Assembly (NCBI GenBank): GCA_964368965.1
Contig: CAYJDR010000042.1
Span: 1-18,140 of the forward strand
DNA from: CAYJDR01 sp964368965
GTDB lineage: Bacteria; Chrysiogenota; Deferribacteres; Deferribacterales; Mucispirillaceae
Reading direction: 5' to 3'
DNA: 18,140 nt
In this document: positions 1 through 7,412 of the stretch, in pieces
How the letters are laid out: each line of letters opens with the position of its first letter
Numbering within the stretch: the first letter of the stretch is position 1
Program-made: the position numbers and the translations under genes
The notes under the pieces: generated by a model
Seen by the model: the letters and a program-made list of their open reading frames with translations, nothing else
Told to the model about the DNA's origin: nothing
Database searches by the model: none

Positions 1-51
1 AGCGGGTGACTGTTAATCACCATGTCGGCGGTTCGAACCCGTCCCAGGGAG
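1..51 (+). tRNA. tRNA-Asn (GTT), 3' portion, 5' end outside window
   Basis: The anticodon stem-loop is complete: stem GGTGA/TCACC around loop CTGTTAA, anticodon GTT at 12-14, which reads Asn. The T arm has the GGTTCGAACCC pattern at 30-40 and the 3' acceptor strand CCAGGGA with discriminator G ends at 51. CTTA follows, so CCA is not encoded. The D arm and 5' acceptor strand lie before the window. Confidence 0.93.
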
Positions 52-61
52 CTTATGAAAA

Positions 62-96
62 GGCCGTAATTAAGTTTATTAATTGCGGTCTTTTTT
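62..96 (+). terminator. Rho-independent terminator of the tRNA transcript
   Basis: GGCCGTAATTA (62-72) pairs with TAATTGCGGTC (80-90), allowing G-U pairs, and is followed directly by TTTTTT. It lies 10 nt past the tRNA end, as expected for a tRNA terminator. Confidence 0.8.
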
Positions 97-311
97 ATCG
101 TCTAATGCGGGTGAGAAACTTTGGAACGCTGACCGAAAACACTATGCATCATTAATTATCAGGGTGTTTCACGAGCATGACGAAGTCAGCGGAGTAATAG
201 GGAGGATTAGCTCACAGGACGTGAGCGACAGTGAACAAAGTACGGCTTTTCGTCATAAACAGGACGTTTTTGTAAGAAAAGCAAACCCGTCCCAAATAGC
301 TAAAAATATAG
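97..311 (+). other. Gene-poor stretch, possible small RNA or gene remnant
   Basis: No convincing protein gene is present. An open frame at 83-334 starts with TTG inside the tRNA terminator, has no ribosome binding site, ends inside the next terminator and has no recognisable domain. A perfect hairpin GCTCAC-AGGAC-GTGAGC sits at 210-226. An 11-nt match to the tRNA 3' end (AACCCGTCCCA) occurs at 284-294. The stretch lies between two plus-strand terminators, so it could hold a short non-coding transcript. A weak TTGGAA/TATGCA pair at 121-148 is the only promoter-like signal. Low confidence. Confidence 0.25.
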
Positions 312-340
312 GCTATAACCATTCAAGGTTGTAGCTTTTT
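312..340 (+). terminator. Strong hairpin terminator with U-tract on plus strand
   Basis: GCTATAACC (312-320) pairs with GGTTGTAGC (327-335) around ATTCAA and is followed by TTTTT. On the minus strand the hairpin is followed by a weaker T-rich stretch, so it may also end the minus-strand transcript coming from the 363-3136 genes. The better U-tract faces plus-strand transcription, although no clear plus-strand gene precedes it. Confidence 0.7.
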
Positions 341-362
341 ACGTTTTAAGACAAATTCAAAG

Positions 363-1139
363 CTATACTAAATCATCTTCTTCATTAATCTCTACACGCA
401 AACCTACCTTTGCGATAGCTTCAATAGATTTTATTTTTCTATCTATATCGCTTTTTAATCCTGTTGCAACTTTTATAGGCAGATTATCTATCATATTTTT
501 AGCAGTTGCATTATCAACGGAAAAAATCTTTTTCAGATACATCATCATTTTAGTTCGACCTTCTTTATTCACAAATTCAAGGTACAAATCAAAAGTAGTG
601 GGCGTATCAAACTCGTAATAATCATCAACTAACGCACATAATTCGCTACTTTCTTCGATCTTTACTACAGTGAACAGTATCTCATCACTGCGAAGGTCAC
701 AGATTGCGATAGAATATCCGATACTCTTCAAATGTTTGTGGCAGATTTTAAGAAGTAGTGGAAGATATTCATCTCTGCGAATTTCACCAGCACTCACAGC
801 GTTTTGAAGTTTTTTATCATTAATTTTTATAGGTGTTACACCAAGTTTTTTTAACCTTCTAGTTATAAAGCTTTTGACTTGCCCTACATACACTTCGCTG
901 CTCCAATCGAGCATCGCAAAATACCCATGAGCTACTAAAAAATAAAAAGTCAAAGTAGGAATACGGTTTTTTTCATCATCTAATATGTAAAACACATCGT
1001 CTTTATCATAAAATTTCAATAGCCATTTTTTATGTTTTTTATAAAAGTCTTTATTTGATAAATCGTTAAAATCACTATACAATTCACTTAACTCGTTTTG
1101 TAGGTTAAATATCCTCGCTAAACTTTCTATATGCTTCAT
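363..1139 (-). CDS. Hypothetical protein with L7/L12 C-terminal-like domain, coupled to the sigma54 activator
   Basis: This 258-aa soluble protein has no signal peptide or membrane segment and I cannot assign a function. The last 60 or so residues (pattern VNKEGRTKMMMYLKKIF...ATAKNMIDNLPIKVATGL, then a helix and GLRVEI) resemble the ribosomal L7/L12 C-terminal fold: strand, helix with xxAKxxIDxLP, KVxxGL, helix, strand. That fold also occurs outside ribosomes. The middle part, with a GYFAMLDWSSE-type motif near residues 72-82, recalls DUF6630-type proteins; this is a weak impression only. Its ATG overlaps the TGA of the upstream sigma54 activator as ATGA (1136-1139), so the two are very likely co-translated from one mRNA. 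A role beside the regulator, such as protein-protein contact, is inference. Confidence 0.75.
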   Translation of the reverse strand: MKHIESLARIFNLQNELSELYSDFNDLSNKDFYKKHKKWLLKFYDKDDVFYILDDEKNRIPTLTFYFLVAHGYFAMLDWSSEVYVGQVKSFITRRLKKLGVTPIKINDKKLQNAVSAGEIRRDEYLPLLLKICHKHLKSIGYSIAICDLRSDEILFTVVKIEESSELCALVDDYYEFDTPTTFDLYLEFVNKEGRTKMMMYLKKIFSVDNATAKNMIDNLPIKVATGLKSDIDRKIKSIEAIAKVGLRVEINEEDDLV

Positions 1140-3136
1140 TTTATTGCCCCTTTTAGTTTCATCCCAATCTGCAACTGTTTATTCGCTTTTATCCCATACT
1201 CTTTCATTTTATAAAATAGAGTAGTTCTTGAAATATTTAACGATTTCGCAGTATTTGCGACATGCCCATTATTCAACTTTAAGGCTTCAAGTATTGTATC
1301 TTTTTCAGAGTATTCTGCAACTGTGTCGGCTCTACTAATCGTCTCATGTGTGCTTGCAACAGTACTTGTAATTAGTGGTGGCAAGTGAATAATTTTGATT
1401 TTGCTTTTATCACCAAGCGAATAAATTGCTGACATCATCGCATTTTGAAGTTGCCTAATATTGCCAGGCCAATCATATCGCAATAATATCTGCTTCGCTT
1501 CTTCTGATATTGTTACTGTGCTATACGGTTGCTCTTTTTTAATAAAATGGTTAGCTAGCAATAAAATATCGTCACCACGTTCACACAATTTAGGCACACG
1601 GATATTCATAACAGATAACCTAAAGAATAAATCCTCACGAAACTCTTTCGCTTGCACTTTTTCATAAAGCCTTACATTTGTTGCTGCAATCACACGCACA
1701 TTTACAGGTGTAGGCGTATTTGCACCAATCTTCACAATCTGCCTTTCTTCCAACATTCTAAGCAATACTGGTTGCAATGACAGTGGCATATCGCCTATTT
1801 CGTCAAGAAACAGTGTGCCATTGTTAGCATGCTCAACTTTTCCGATACTGCCTGATTTTGTCGCCCCTGTGAACGCCCCTTCAACATAACCAAACAGCTC
1901 GCTCTCAATCAAATTTGCTGGGATAGATGCACAGTTTATCGCAACAAACGGCCCCTCAACACCTGAAGCATCATGTATAGCTTGCGCAACAAGCTCTTTA
2001 CCTGTGCCACTTCTGCCTAATATAAGCACATTATGCCTTGTATGTGCGATGTTTTTAATTTGCTCCTTCATGGCTATTACAGATTTATGCTCACCAATAA
2101 TGTTATCAATTGAGTACCTTGTAAATTTACTATCGTTTGGTTCTGATAGGAATAATGAATATCCAATAACATCTTCATAAGGTATGTTTTTGAGCGCTGT
2201 AATGAACGCCTGTATCCGTGAACCATTGTCAAGTTTTAACGAGTGTCTGCTTGTAACGTGCCTTGCATTGCGATGAATATTTTCTAAAATAATATCAATG
2301 TTAGCAACATAATACGATAAATTATTGTGCTTGTCATACTTCAATATTGATTTTGCTTGATTGCAAATGTATTCAATGTTTTTATCGTTACTGATTGTTA
2401 CAATGCCTGTATTTTGGCTAGTGTTATTCATATTCAAGCTGATTGCAGACTTAATGAGCTTCGATGACATTTGGTCATGGCGAGATTGGAGTGATGCCCT
2501 GATGGTTAACGCAAGAGATGATAGAAAATTTAAGCGCCTATTAGTACTGGTTATCTCCATTTCGTTTGCACCAAAAAATATAACTTCAATTACCGCAACT
2601 ACATTACCTTGAAAATAAATAGGGACTGATGTTGCAAGGATATTATTAAAAAAATCAAGATAACTATATCCACCTGTTAGCTGGACAGTTTTACCTGTCG
2701 CAAGCGTTAGCCCATGAGCAGTTGTGCCTATATCCTCAAGCGACATCTTTGAACCAATTTTAATATTAGCGTTATGAAGTCTATTAAGATCGTCCTTTGT
2801 TGCACGCTCATATATGATAACGCCATCTGGATTATACACATGAAAACACTGATTATTTATAATAAAATAATAATTGTTGAACAATTCTTGCGCTGCTTCA
2901 ATGACAGCTTTATCAATGTCAGACGGCTTAAAATCAATACTTTTTACAGGTGTATCAGGCAATATCCCGTCAGCTTTAGACTTTATCCAAGAGTCTTTAA
3001 CAAAGTCAGGTATGTTTCGATGTATATCTTTACTATTTTTAGAAAAACTTTGTTTATATCTTACAACAGTACTCCATTCATCAAGTGCTACAGTTGTTAT
3101 ATAATTTTTTGTTGTTTCCAATGCTGAGTATTCCAT
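1136..3136 (-). CDS. AcoR-type sigma54-dependent transcriptional activator 1, divergent from rdhA1
   Basis: The 666-aa enhancer-binding protein has three parts. Residues about 45-225 form a GAF-like sensor region of the AcoR/DhaR type (DSWIKSKADG near 48-57, GTTAHG at 137-142, TSVPIYFQG at 169-177). A PAS-like segment follows at about 230-335. The AAA+ sigma54-interaction domain spans about 343-575: Walker A GRSGTGKE 374-381, GAFTGA loop 420-425, Walker B TLFLDEIGD 441-449, and arginine-finger pair R500/R506 in FREDLFFRL. A Fis-type helix-turn-helix lies at about 613-650. Two positions are unusual: Arg replaces the common Glu in GESGTGKE, and LCER replaces the usual LRER near 517-520. The start is supported by GAGGA seven nt before the ATG. 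It reads away from rdhA1 and probably activates the sigma54 promoter at 3264-3278. The ligand is unknown; an organohalide or metabolite is inference. Confidence 0.92.
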   Translation of the reverse strand: MEYSALETTKNYITTVALDEWSTVVRYKQSFSKNSKDIHRNIPDFVKDSWIKSKADGILPDTPVKSIDFKPSDIDKAVIEAAQELFNNYYFIINNQCFHVYNPDGVIIYERATKDDLNRLHNANIKIGSKMSLEDIGTTAHGLTLATGKTVQLTGGYSYLDFFNNILATSVPIYFQGNVVAVIEVIFFGANEMEITSTNRRLNFLSSLALTIRASLQSRHDQMSSKLIKSAISLNMNNTSQNTGIVTISNDKNIEYICNQAKSILKYDKHNNLSYYVANIDIILENIHRNARHVTSRHSLKLDNGSRIQAFITALKNIPYEDVIGYSLFLSEPNDSKFTRYSIDNIIGEHKSVIAMKEQIKNIAHTRHNVLILGRSGTGKELVAQAIHDASGVEGPFVAINCASIPANLIESELFGYVEGAFTGATKSGSIGKVEHANNGTLFLDEIGDMPLSLQPVLLRMLEERQIVKIGANTPTPVNVRVIAATNVRLYEKVQAKEFREDLFFRLSVMNIRVPKLCERGDDILLLANHFIKKEQPYSTVTISEEAKQILLRYDWPGNIRQLQNAMMSAIYSLGDKSKIKIIHLPPLITSTVASTHETISRADTVAEYSEKDTILEALKLNNGHVANTAKSLNISRTTLFYKMKEYGIKANKQLQIGMKLKGAIK

Positions 3137-3160
3137 AAGATAATCCTCTTTATAGCCATA

Positions 3161-3190
3161 TAGTTAAATTAAGTTAAATATAGTTCGAAC
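3161..3190 (+). promoter_or_regulatory. Candidate upstream activator site: three 10-bp-phased repeats
   Basis: Three consecutive 10-mers read TAGTTAAATT, AAGTTAAATA and TAGTTCGAAC, placing GTTAAAT, GTTAAAT and GTTCGAA one helical turn apart. The block is about 75 bp upstream of the -24 element of rdhA1 and about 25 bp from the activator 1 start codon. This suits an enhancer for activator 1 and possible autoregulation. The function is inferred from position only. Confidence 0.45.
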
Positions 3191-3244
3191 AAATTGTACA
3201 GTAATTGAACGATAAAAGCAAGTCTATTTTATAACATTTAATAT

Positions 3245-3257
3245 TATCAACAAATTA
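3245..3257 (+). promoter_or_regulatory. IHF-like site between enhancer and sigma54 promoter
   Basis: TATCAACAAATTA matches the IHF consensus WATCAANNNNTTR at every defined position. It ends 8 nt before the GG of the -24 element. An equally perfect match has the same spacing upstream of rdhA3. DNA bending here would bring the activator to sigma54 polymerase. Confidence 0.65.
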
Positions 3258-3263
3258 CAAACT

Positions 3264-3280
3264 TGGCACACTCTTTGCTT
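3264..3280 (+). promoter_or_regulatory. Sigma54 (-24/-12) promoter of rdhA1
   Basis: TTGGCAC-N5-TTGCTT places GG (3265-3266) and GC (3277-3278) with exactly 10 nt between them, the diagnostic RpoN spacing. The expected transcription start is near 3290, about 50 nt before rdhA1. The divergent sigma54 activator supports the call. Confidence 0.88.
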
Positions 3281-3339
3281 AAGAAGTTTTAAGATTAAAT
3301 ATTATTAATATTACTTAAGTAAATTAGGGGAGAGCAAGA

Positions 3340-4986
3340 ATGTCTGATAATGAAATTAAAAATGGACAAGATGAGCGTGATACGTTGCAAATAGTTAACG
3401 ACCCGCAATACCGCATAACTAAAGACTCAATTGCGCAAGAAACTAATGAAACTAACGGGCTTTCACGCCGTGACTTGTTAAAATATGGTGGTGCAACTGC
3501 TGCTGCATTATCAGTAGTTGGCGCAGCTGCAACTGGTTTCAATACAGCTCAGGATGGCACAGCATATACTGGCTTTGGTCGTCAATTCATGGGGCAAGAT
3601 CAATTTTTCAATCGTGAGCCTTTCCGTGCTGAACATGCTGCTATGACAGAGCAAATTGAACCTGCTACACGCCCTGATTGGCATGAATATTATTTGCGCC
3701 GCAATAAAGAAACTAACAAACTTATTGCATCAAAAAAATGGAACCCAACAATGGGTGTAGAGAAAATGCCTGGCTACCTTGGCGAATATTATCGCTCACA
3801 CCCTGCTGAATATGAAAACCTATTAACAACAATTGCACTTAGAAACAAACGTTTTGCATACTATAACCAAGGCGCCTACCAAAGATATGCGTTAACTGAT
3901 GCTTATCAAACGGCTTATTCAAACGCAAGCACTTCATTCTTAGGGTTCACAATACCTGAAGACCCACAAGATGCTTTGAGAGTTACAGGAAAAATACAAC
4001 CACCTGAAGTTTGGGATTTTCGTCATATCAAAAAGAAAAGACCAAAAATGGAGTTCAAATCACCTAAACATGCTAGTGAATTAATTAAAACAGTTGCTCA
4101 CCGTTTTGGCGCTTCTTTTGTTGGTATTGCTCCATTTGAAGAGCGTTTCATGTTTAAAAATGTTATGCGTGGCTACCCTGACTTAGGCGTAAACTATGGC
4201 GACAAAGTACCTGAACATTGGAAAAGCATGATTGTTTTTGCAGTACCTATGGAATGGGATAAAACGCAAGCGGCTGCAAGCTTCTTCACTGCTGCTGATG
4301 GCTATTTTCGTGTACGTGTTGTTGCTGGTTTACTTGATAGATTTATTCAAGAACTTGGCTACCCTGCACGCCCTCAAACACCTGTAACTACATATGAAGT
4401 TAGTATCACTCCGTTTGTATTAACATCTGGTTTAGGTGAATATGCTCGTGCAGGCTTCGCAATGATTCCAGAAGTCGGCGCAAACTTCCGCTCTGCTGGC
4501 GTTATCACAAACATCGAGTTTGAATATGACAAACCAATCAACATCAACATGGCTAACTTTTGCAAAAAATGCAAAATCTGCGCCGATACTTGCCCAAGTG
4601 GTGCTATCGAAACAGGTGACGAACCAGCTGGCCTAGTGCGTGGTGCAAAACGTTGGAAGCTAGACTATGAAAAGTGCCACAGGGGCTGGATGTCTACTGT
4701 TTCTTTCAACTGCTCAACTTGCGTTGCAGTTTGCCCATTCACTCGTAAAAACACTTGGATTCACACAATCTCTCGTGAGCTTGATGCACGTGATTCTTTC
4801 GGTTTAGTTGGCGAAGGCTTACTTGCTATGCAGTTAAACTTCTTCAAATACCCAAAAGCTGAAGAATTCATGGGCGAATATGCTGGCGGACTAGAGAAAA
4901 CTTACCATAACCCACCTAAATGGATGACGTCGGAAGAGTGGTTCTCTAACGTCGACGTTGATTGGGAATGGGATGGAATGCATTAA
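3340..4986 (+). CDS. rdhA: Reductive dehalogenase catalytic subunit RdhA1
   Basis: This 548-aa corrinoid/iron-sulfur enzyme is predicted to remove halogen from an organohalide on the periplasmic face as terminal electron acceptor. A 40-residue n-region precedes the Tat motif SRRDLLK (42-48) and hydrophobic stretch (49-66). The catalytic domain contains GASFVGI (257-263), GYFRVRVVAGLL with Tyr322 as candidate catalytic Tyr, and GEYARAGFAMIPEVGANFR (366-384). The ferredoxin part has CxxCxxCxxxCP at C408/411/414/418 and C446-x11-C458-xx-C461-xxx-C465P, giving two 4Fe-4S clusters. Length and order fit respiratory RdhAs. AGGGGAGAG lies just upstream of the ATG. No rdhB follows directly; the next gene is a second rdhA, so it may share RdhB1. 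The substrate cannot be read from sequence. Confidence 0.95.
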   Translation: MSDNEIKNGQDERDTLQIVNDPQYRITKDSIAQETNETNGLSRRDLLKYGGATAAALSVVGAAATGFNTAQDGTAYTGFGRQFMGQDQFFNREPFRAEHAAMTEQIEPATRPDWHEYYLRRNKETNKLIASKKWNPTMGVEKMPGYLGEYYRSHPAEYENLLTTIALRNKRFAYYNQGAYQRYALTDAYQTAYSNASTSFLGFTIPEDPQDALRVTGKIQPPEVWDFRHIKKKRPKMEFKSPKHASELIKTVAHRFGASFVGIAPFEERFMFKNVMRGYPDLGVNYGDKVPEHWKSMIVFAVPMEWDKTQAAASFFTAADGYFRVRVVAGLLDRFIQELGYPARPQTPVTTYEVSITPFVLTSGLGEYARAGFAMIPEVGANFRSAGVITNIEFEYDKPININMANFCKKCKICADTCPSGAIETGDEPAGLVRGAKRWKLDYEKCHRGWMSTVSFNCSTCVAVCPFTRKNTWIHTISRELDARDSFGLVGEGLLAMQLNFFKYPKAEEFMGEYAGGLEKTYHNPPKWMTSEEWFSNVDVDWEWDGMH

Positions 4987-5263
4987 TTTGCATCTTTTTT
5001 CAACTGGGCGGTGTTGTTCCTCAAAACAATTTCATTAGACTCTTAACGAAGTAATGAGTTTAGAGCTAATCAATCTGTTTCTTGGAGCAAAGCGAACATA
5101 AAACCCACTATCATGTACCTTCGTCTGTGTACACTCAAGCGTGTTACTGCGGTACGCCTAGCCTAGTTAAAAAAATTAAGCAAATTAACAATGGCATAGT
5201 TTTAGTCATTGCTAACAAATAAGTTTTTAGAAAACAGAATTTAAAATATCAGAGGAGAATACT
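4987..5263. other. Intergenic gap rdhA1-rdhA2
   Basis: The gap contains no gene and no GG-N10-GC sigma54 signature. It holds one palindromic element (5022-5083) matching the family found behind rdhA3. The strong ribosome binding site AGAGGAG (5251-5257) sits before the GTG start of rdhA2. rdhA2 is therefore either read through from the rdhA1 promoter or uses a promoter I cannot identify. Confidence 0.6.
5022..5083 (-). repeat. Palindromic hairpin element, copy 4 (inverted orientation)
   Basis: The reverse complement begins CCAAGAAACA, as do the copies at 12703, 12797 and 12945. Pairing: AAACA (5024-5028) with TGTTT (5076-5080), ATTAG (5034-5038) with CTAAT (5066-5070), and CTCT (5040-5043) with AGAG (5062-5065), separated by a symmetric 5x5 internal loop. 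Confidence 0.6.
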
Positions 5264-6925
5264 GTGTCAGATAAAGAAACAAATAATCAAATTGATGAAC
5301 GTGATGCTTTAACAATCATAAATGACCCTAAGTATCGTGTAACAGCTGATGACATAAAAGCTGAGCAAGATGCAAAGGCAACTTCAGGCTTAACACGCCG
5401 TGAAATGTTGCAATATGGCGGTGCGGCAGCGGCTGCGTTATCAGTTGCTGGCTCTGCTGCTACAGGGTTTGCAACAGGTCGTGCGCCTGAGGGCTACACT
5501 GGCTGGGGCAGAACTGCACTAGGTAAAGACCAGTTCTTCAATCGTGAGCCATTTCGTGCAGAAGTTGCGGCAATGATGGTGCAAGAAGGTCCGCCTGAGC
5601 GTATGGATTGGTATGATGAACATAACCACCTTATGAAAATGACAACTGCACTAACTAGAAAAATCAAGTGGACACCTAAAGATGGTGTTGATGCGATACC
5701 TGGATTTATCGGAGATTTCTTTCGCTCACACCCAGAAAAATATAAGTTTTTAGTTGAACTAACTGCATTACAAAGAAAGCGTTTTGCATATGCGAAAACA
5801 CCAGAAGGTCAGCAAGAGTTGAACATGTATGCCCTACATAAAGCATGGGGTGGCGCATATACAAAAGCTAGCCGTTCATCTTTTGGGTACACAGTACCAG
5901 AGGATCCAGATGATGCTTTACGCTTAACAGGCGAAGTACAACCACCTGAAAAATGGGATTTTCGCCATATTGATAAAAATAAACCAAAAATGGTGTTCAA
6001 GTCACCAAAACATGCCTCTGAATTAATAAAAACGATGGGACATATGTTTGGTGCATCATTTGTTGCCATCACTCCTTTTGATGAGCGTTTCATGTATAAA
6101 AACATGATGAGAGGCTACCCAAACGGCGGATTTGGTTGGGGCGATAAAGTGCCTGAACATTGGAAAAGCATGATTGTTCTAGCTTGCCCAGCAGAGTGGG
6201 ATAAGTCACAAAGTGGCTCGTTCGTATCTGCTGCTGATGGTTACTTTCGCATAAGGGTTGTTGCTGGATTGCTTGACTTTTTCATCCAATCATTAGGCTA
6301 CCCTGCAAGGCCTGAAACACCTGTTAGTACATTTGAAGTATCTATGGTGCCATACGTACTTGCTTCTGGCTTGGGCGAATATGCAAGAGCTGGCTATGCA
6401 ATGATACCTGAGGTTGGAGCATTATCTCGCTTGGGTGGCGTTATCACTAACATAGATTTTGAATACGATAAACCAATAAACATCGGTATGGCTAACTTCT
6501 GTAAGAAATGTAAAATCTGTGCAGAAACTTGCCCATCGGGCGCTATCGAGATGGGAGATGAACCAGCAGGAATGGTACGTGGTGTCAGACGTTGGAAACT
6601 AGATGCAAACAAATGTCATAAAGGTTGGTGGACTTCATCAACAGCTGGCTGTAGCGTCTGTATTTCTGTATGCCCATTCACTCGTAAAAACACGTGGATA
6701 CACGCTATATCGAGAGAGCTAGATGCTAGAGACATCACAGGGCTTGCTGGCTCAACATTACTTGCTATGCAGCAAAACTTTTTCAAATATCCAAAAGCAG
6801 AAGAGTTTATGGCTGAATATGCTGGCGGTAGGAATGCACCATACCACAACCCACCGATGTGGCAACGATCGGAGGAGTGGTTCTCTAACGTTGAAGCTGA
6901 TTGGGAATGGGACGGATTGCACTAA
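5264..6925 (+). CDS. rdhA: Reductive dehalogenase catalytic subunit RdhA2
   Basis: This 553-aa RdhA is a paralogue of its two neighbours and starts with GTG after AGAGGAG at 6 nt spacing. Tat motif LTRREMLQ (43-50), hydrophobic stretch 51-70. GASFVAI at 263-269; GYFRIRVVAGLL with candidate catalytic Tyr327; GEYARAGYAMIPEVG at 371-385. Cluster ligands are C413/416/419/423 and C451-x11-C463-xx-C466-xxx-C470. It differs from RdhA1 and RdhA3 in the substrate-side region: residues 107-135 and 175-210 diverge, and GALSRLGG (385-392) replaces GANFRS, so the Arg after GAN shifts. A different substrate range is plausible (inference). It is the rdhA nearest to rdhB1, 108 nt upstream of it. Confidence 0.95.
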   Translation: MSDKETNNQIDERDALTIINDPKYRVTADDIKAEQDAKATSGLTRREMLQYGGAAAAALSVAGSAATGFATGRAPEGYTGWGRTALGKDQFFNREPFRAEVAAMMVQEGPPERMDWYDEHNHLMKMTTALTRKIKWTPKDGVDAIPGFIGDFFRSHPEKYKFLVELTALQRKRFAYAKTPEGQQELNMYALHKAWGGAYTKASRSSFGYTVPEDPDDALRLTGEVQPPEKWDFRHIDKNKPKMVFKSPKHASELIKTMGHMFGASFVAITPFDERFMYKNMMRGYPNGGFGWGDKVPEHWKSMIVLACPAEWDKSQSGSFVSAADGYFRIRVVAGLLDFFIQSLGYPARPETPVSTFEVSMVPYVLASGLGEYARAGYAMIPEVGALSRLGGVITNIDFEYDKPINIGMANFCKKCKICAETCPSGAIEMGDEPAGMVRGVRRWKLDANKCHKGWWTSSTAGCSVCISVCPFTRKNTWIHAISRELDARDITGLAGSTLLAMQQNFFKYPKAEEFMAEYAGGRNAPYHNPPMWQRSEEWFSNVEADWEWDGLH

Positions 6926-6965
6926 CCATAGTATTGTAAAGGATAGCTAGGGATAAAGTAAGCTA

Positions 6966-6990
6966 AAACATATGTGATGTACATATGTTT
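6966..6990 (+). other. 10-bp hairpin between rdhA2 and rdhB1
   Basis: AAACATATGT (6966-6975) pairs perfectly with ACATATGTTT (6981-6990) around GATGT. No T-run follows, so an mRNA processing or stability structure is more likely than a terminator. The preceding sequence (GGATAGCTAGGGATAAAGTAAG) is closely matched behind rdhA3 at 12516-12529, showing common ancestry of the two gaps. Confidence 0.6.
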
Positions 6991-7033
6991 CGCGTGTTGA
7001 CTAAAGTAAACAAAGTAAATTTAGGAGGATAAG

Positions 7034-7339
7034 ATGTTTCCTGGAGTAGTAATGATCAACAGCCTATACTGGATGATTTTCGGTATAGCGCAAATTCTAA
7101 TTATCGCAGGCGGTTACGCTTGGTTGAAGTCGGCTAACAAAAGTGTTAAGCCGTGGCAGATGGCAATTTTATATGGCACATTCGCATCATTTTTATTAGT
7201 TATCGGTGGTGGTTTTACACTAGCTGGTGAGTATGAGTCGCAAGCTGGCTGGTACTTCATAGGTTTCTTAGGTGTGCCACACATACTAGCATTTGCATTA
7301 TTTTTACGTTTATTTGTGTTTAAGAAGGCATCTGTTTAA
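7034..7339 (+). CDS. rdhB: Reductive dehalogenase membrane anchor RdhB1
   Basis: This 101-aa integral membrane protein is predicted to anchor RdhA at the outer face of the cytoplasmic membrane. Hydrophobic helices lie at about 9-31, 42-64 and 72-96. The loop between helices 1 and 2 is Lys-rich (K32, K36, K39), so it is inside. That puts the 65-71 loop outside; this loop has E66-Y67-E68, matching the Glu-x-Glu motif described in the exoplasmic loop of RdhB proteins. RBS AGGAGG is 5 nt before the ATG. Only two substitutions (I15V, V95I) separate it from RdhB2 over the first 98 residues, far fewer than among the RdhAs. It may serve both RdhA1 and RdhA2. Confidence 0.9.
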   Translation: MFPGVVMINSLYWMIFGIAQILIIAGGYAWLKSANKSVKPWQMAILYGTFASFLLVIGGGFTLAGEYESQAGWYFIGFLGVPHILAFALFLRLFVFKKASV

Positions 7340-7354
7340 TTCAGTTTATTAAAG

Positions 7355-7380
7355 CTAGGTAGAAATTTTTAACTACCTAG
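7355..7380 (+). other. Intercistronic hairpin rdhB1 / barrel protein 1
   Basis: CTAGGTAG (7355-7362) pairs with CTACCTAG (7373-7380) around a 10-nt AT loop. There is no proper U-tract, so it may tune expression or be a weak attenuator. A different hairpin lies at the same place in the second module (13397-13422). Confidence 0.55.
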
Positions 7381-7412
7381 TGAATTTATAATTTCATTCA
7401 AAGGAGAGAGAG

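Noticed and set aside
83..334. Open frame of 83 codons after the tRNA
   Set aside because: It starts with TTG inside the tRNA terminator, has no ribosome binding site, ends inside another terminator and shows no domain.
5186..5215. Possible sigma54 promoter before rdhA2 (AATGGCATAG...ATTGCTAAC)
   Set aside because: The GG and GC are 16 nt apart instead of 10, so it does not fit the -24/-12 pattern.
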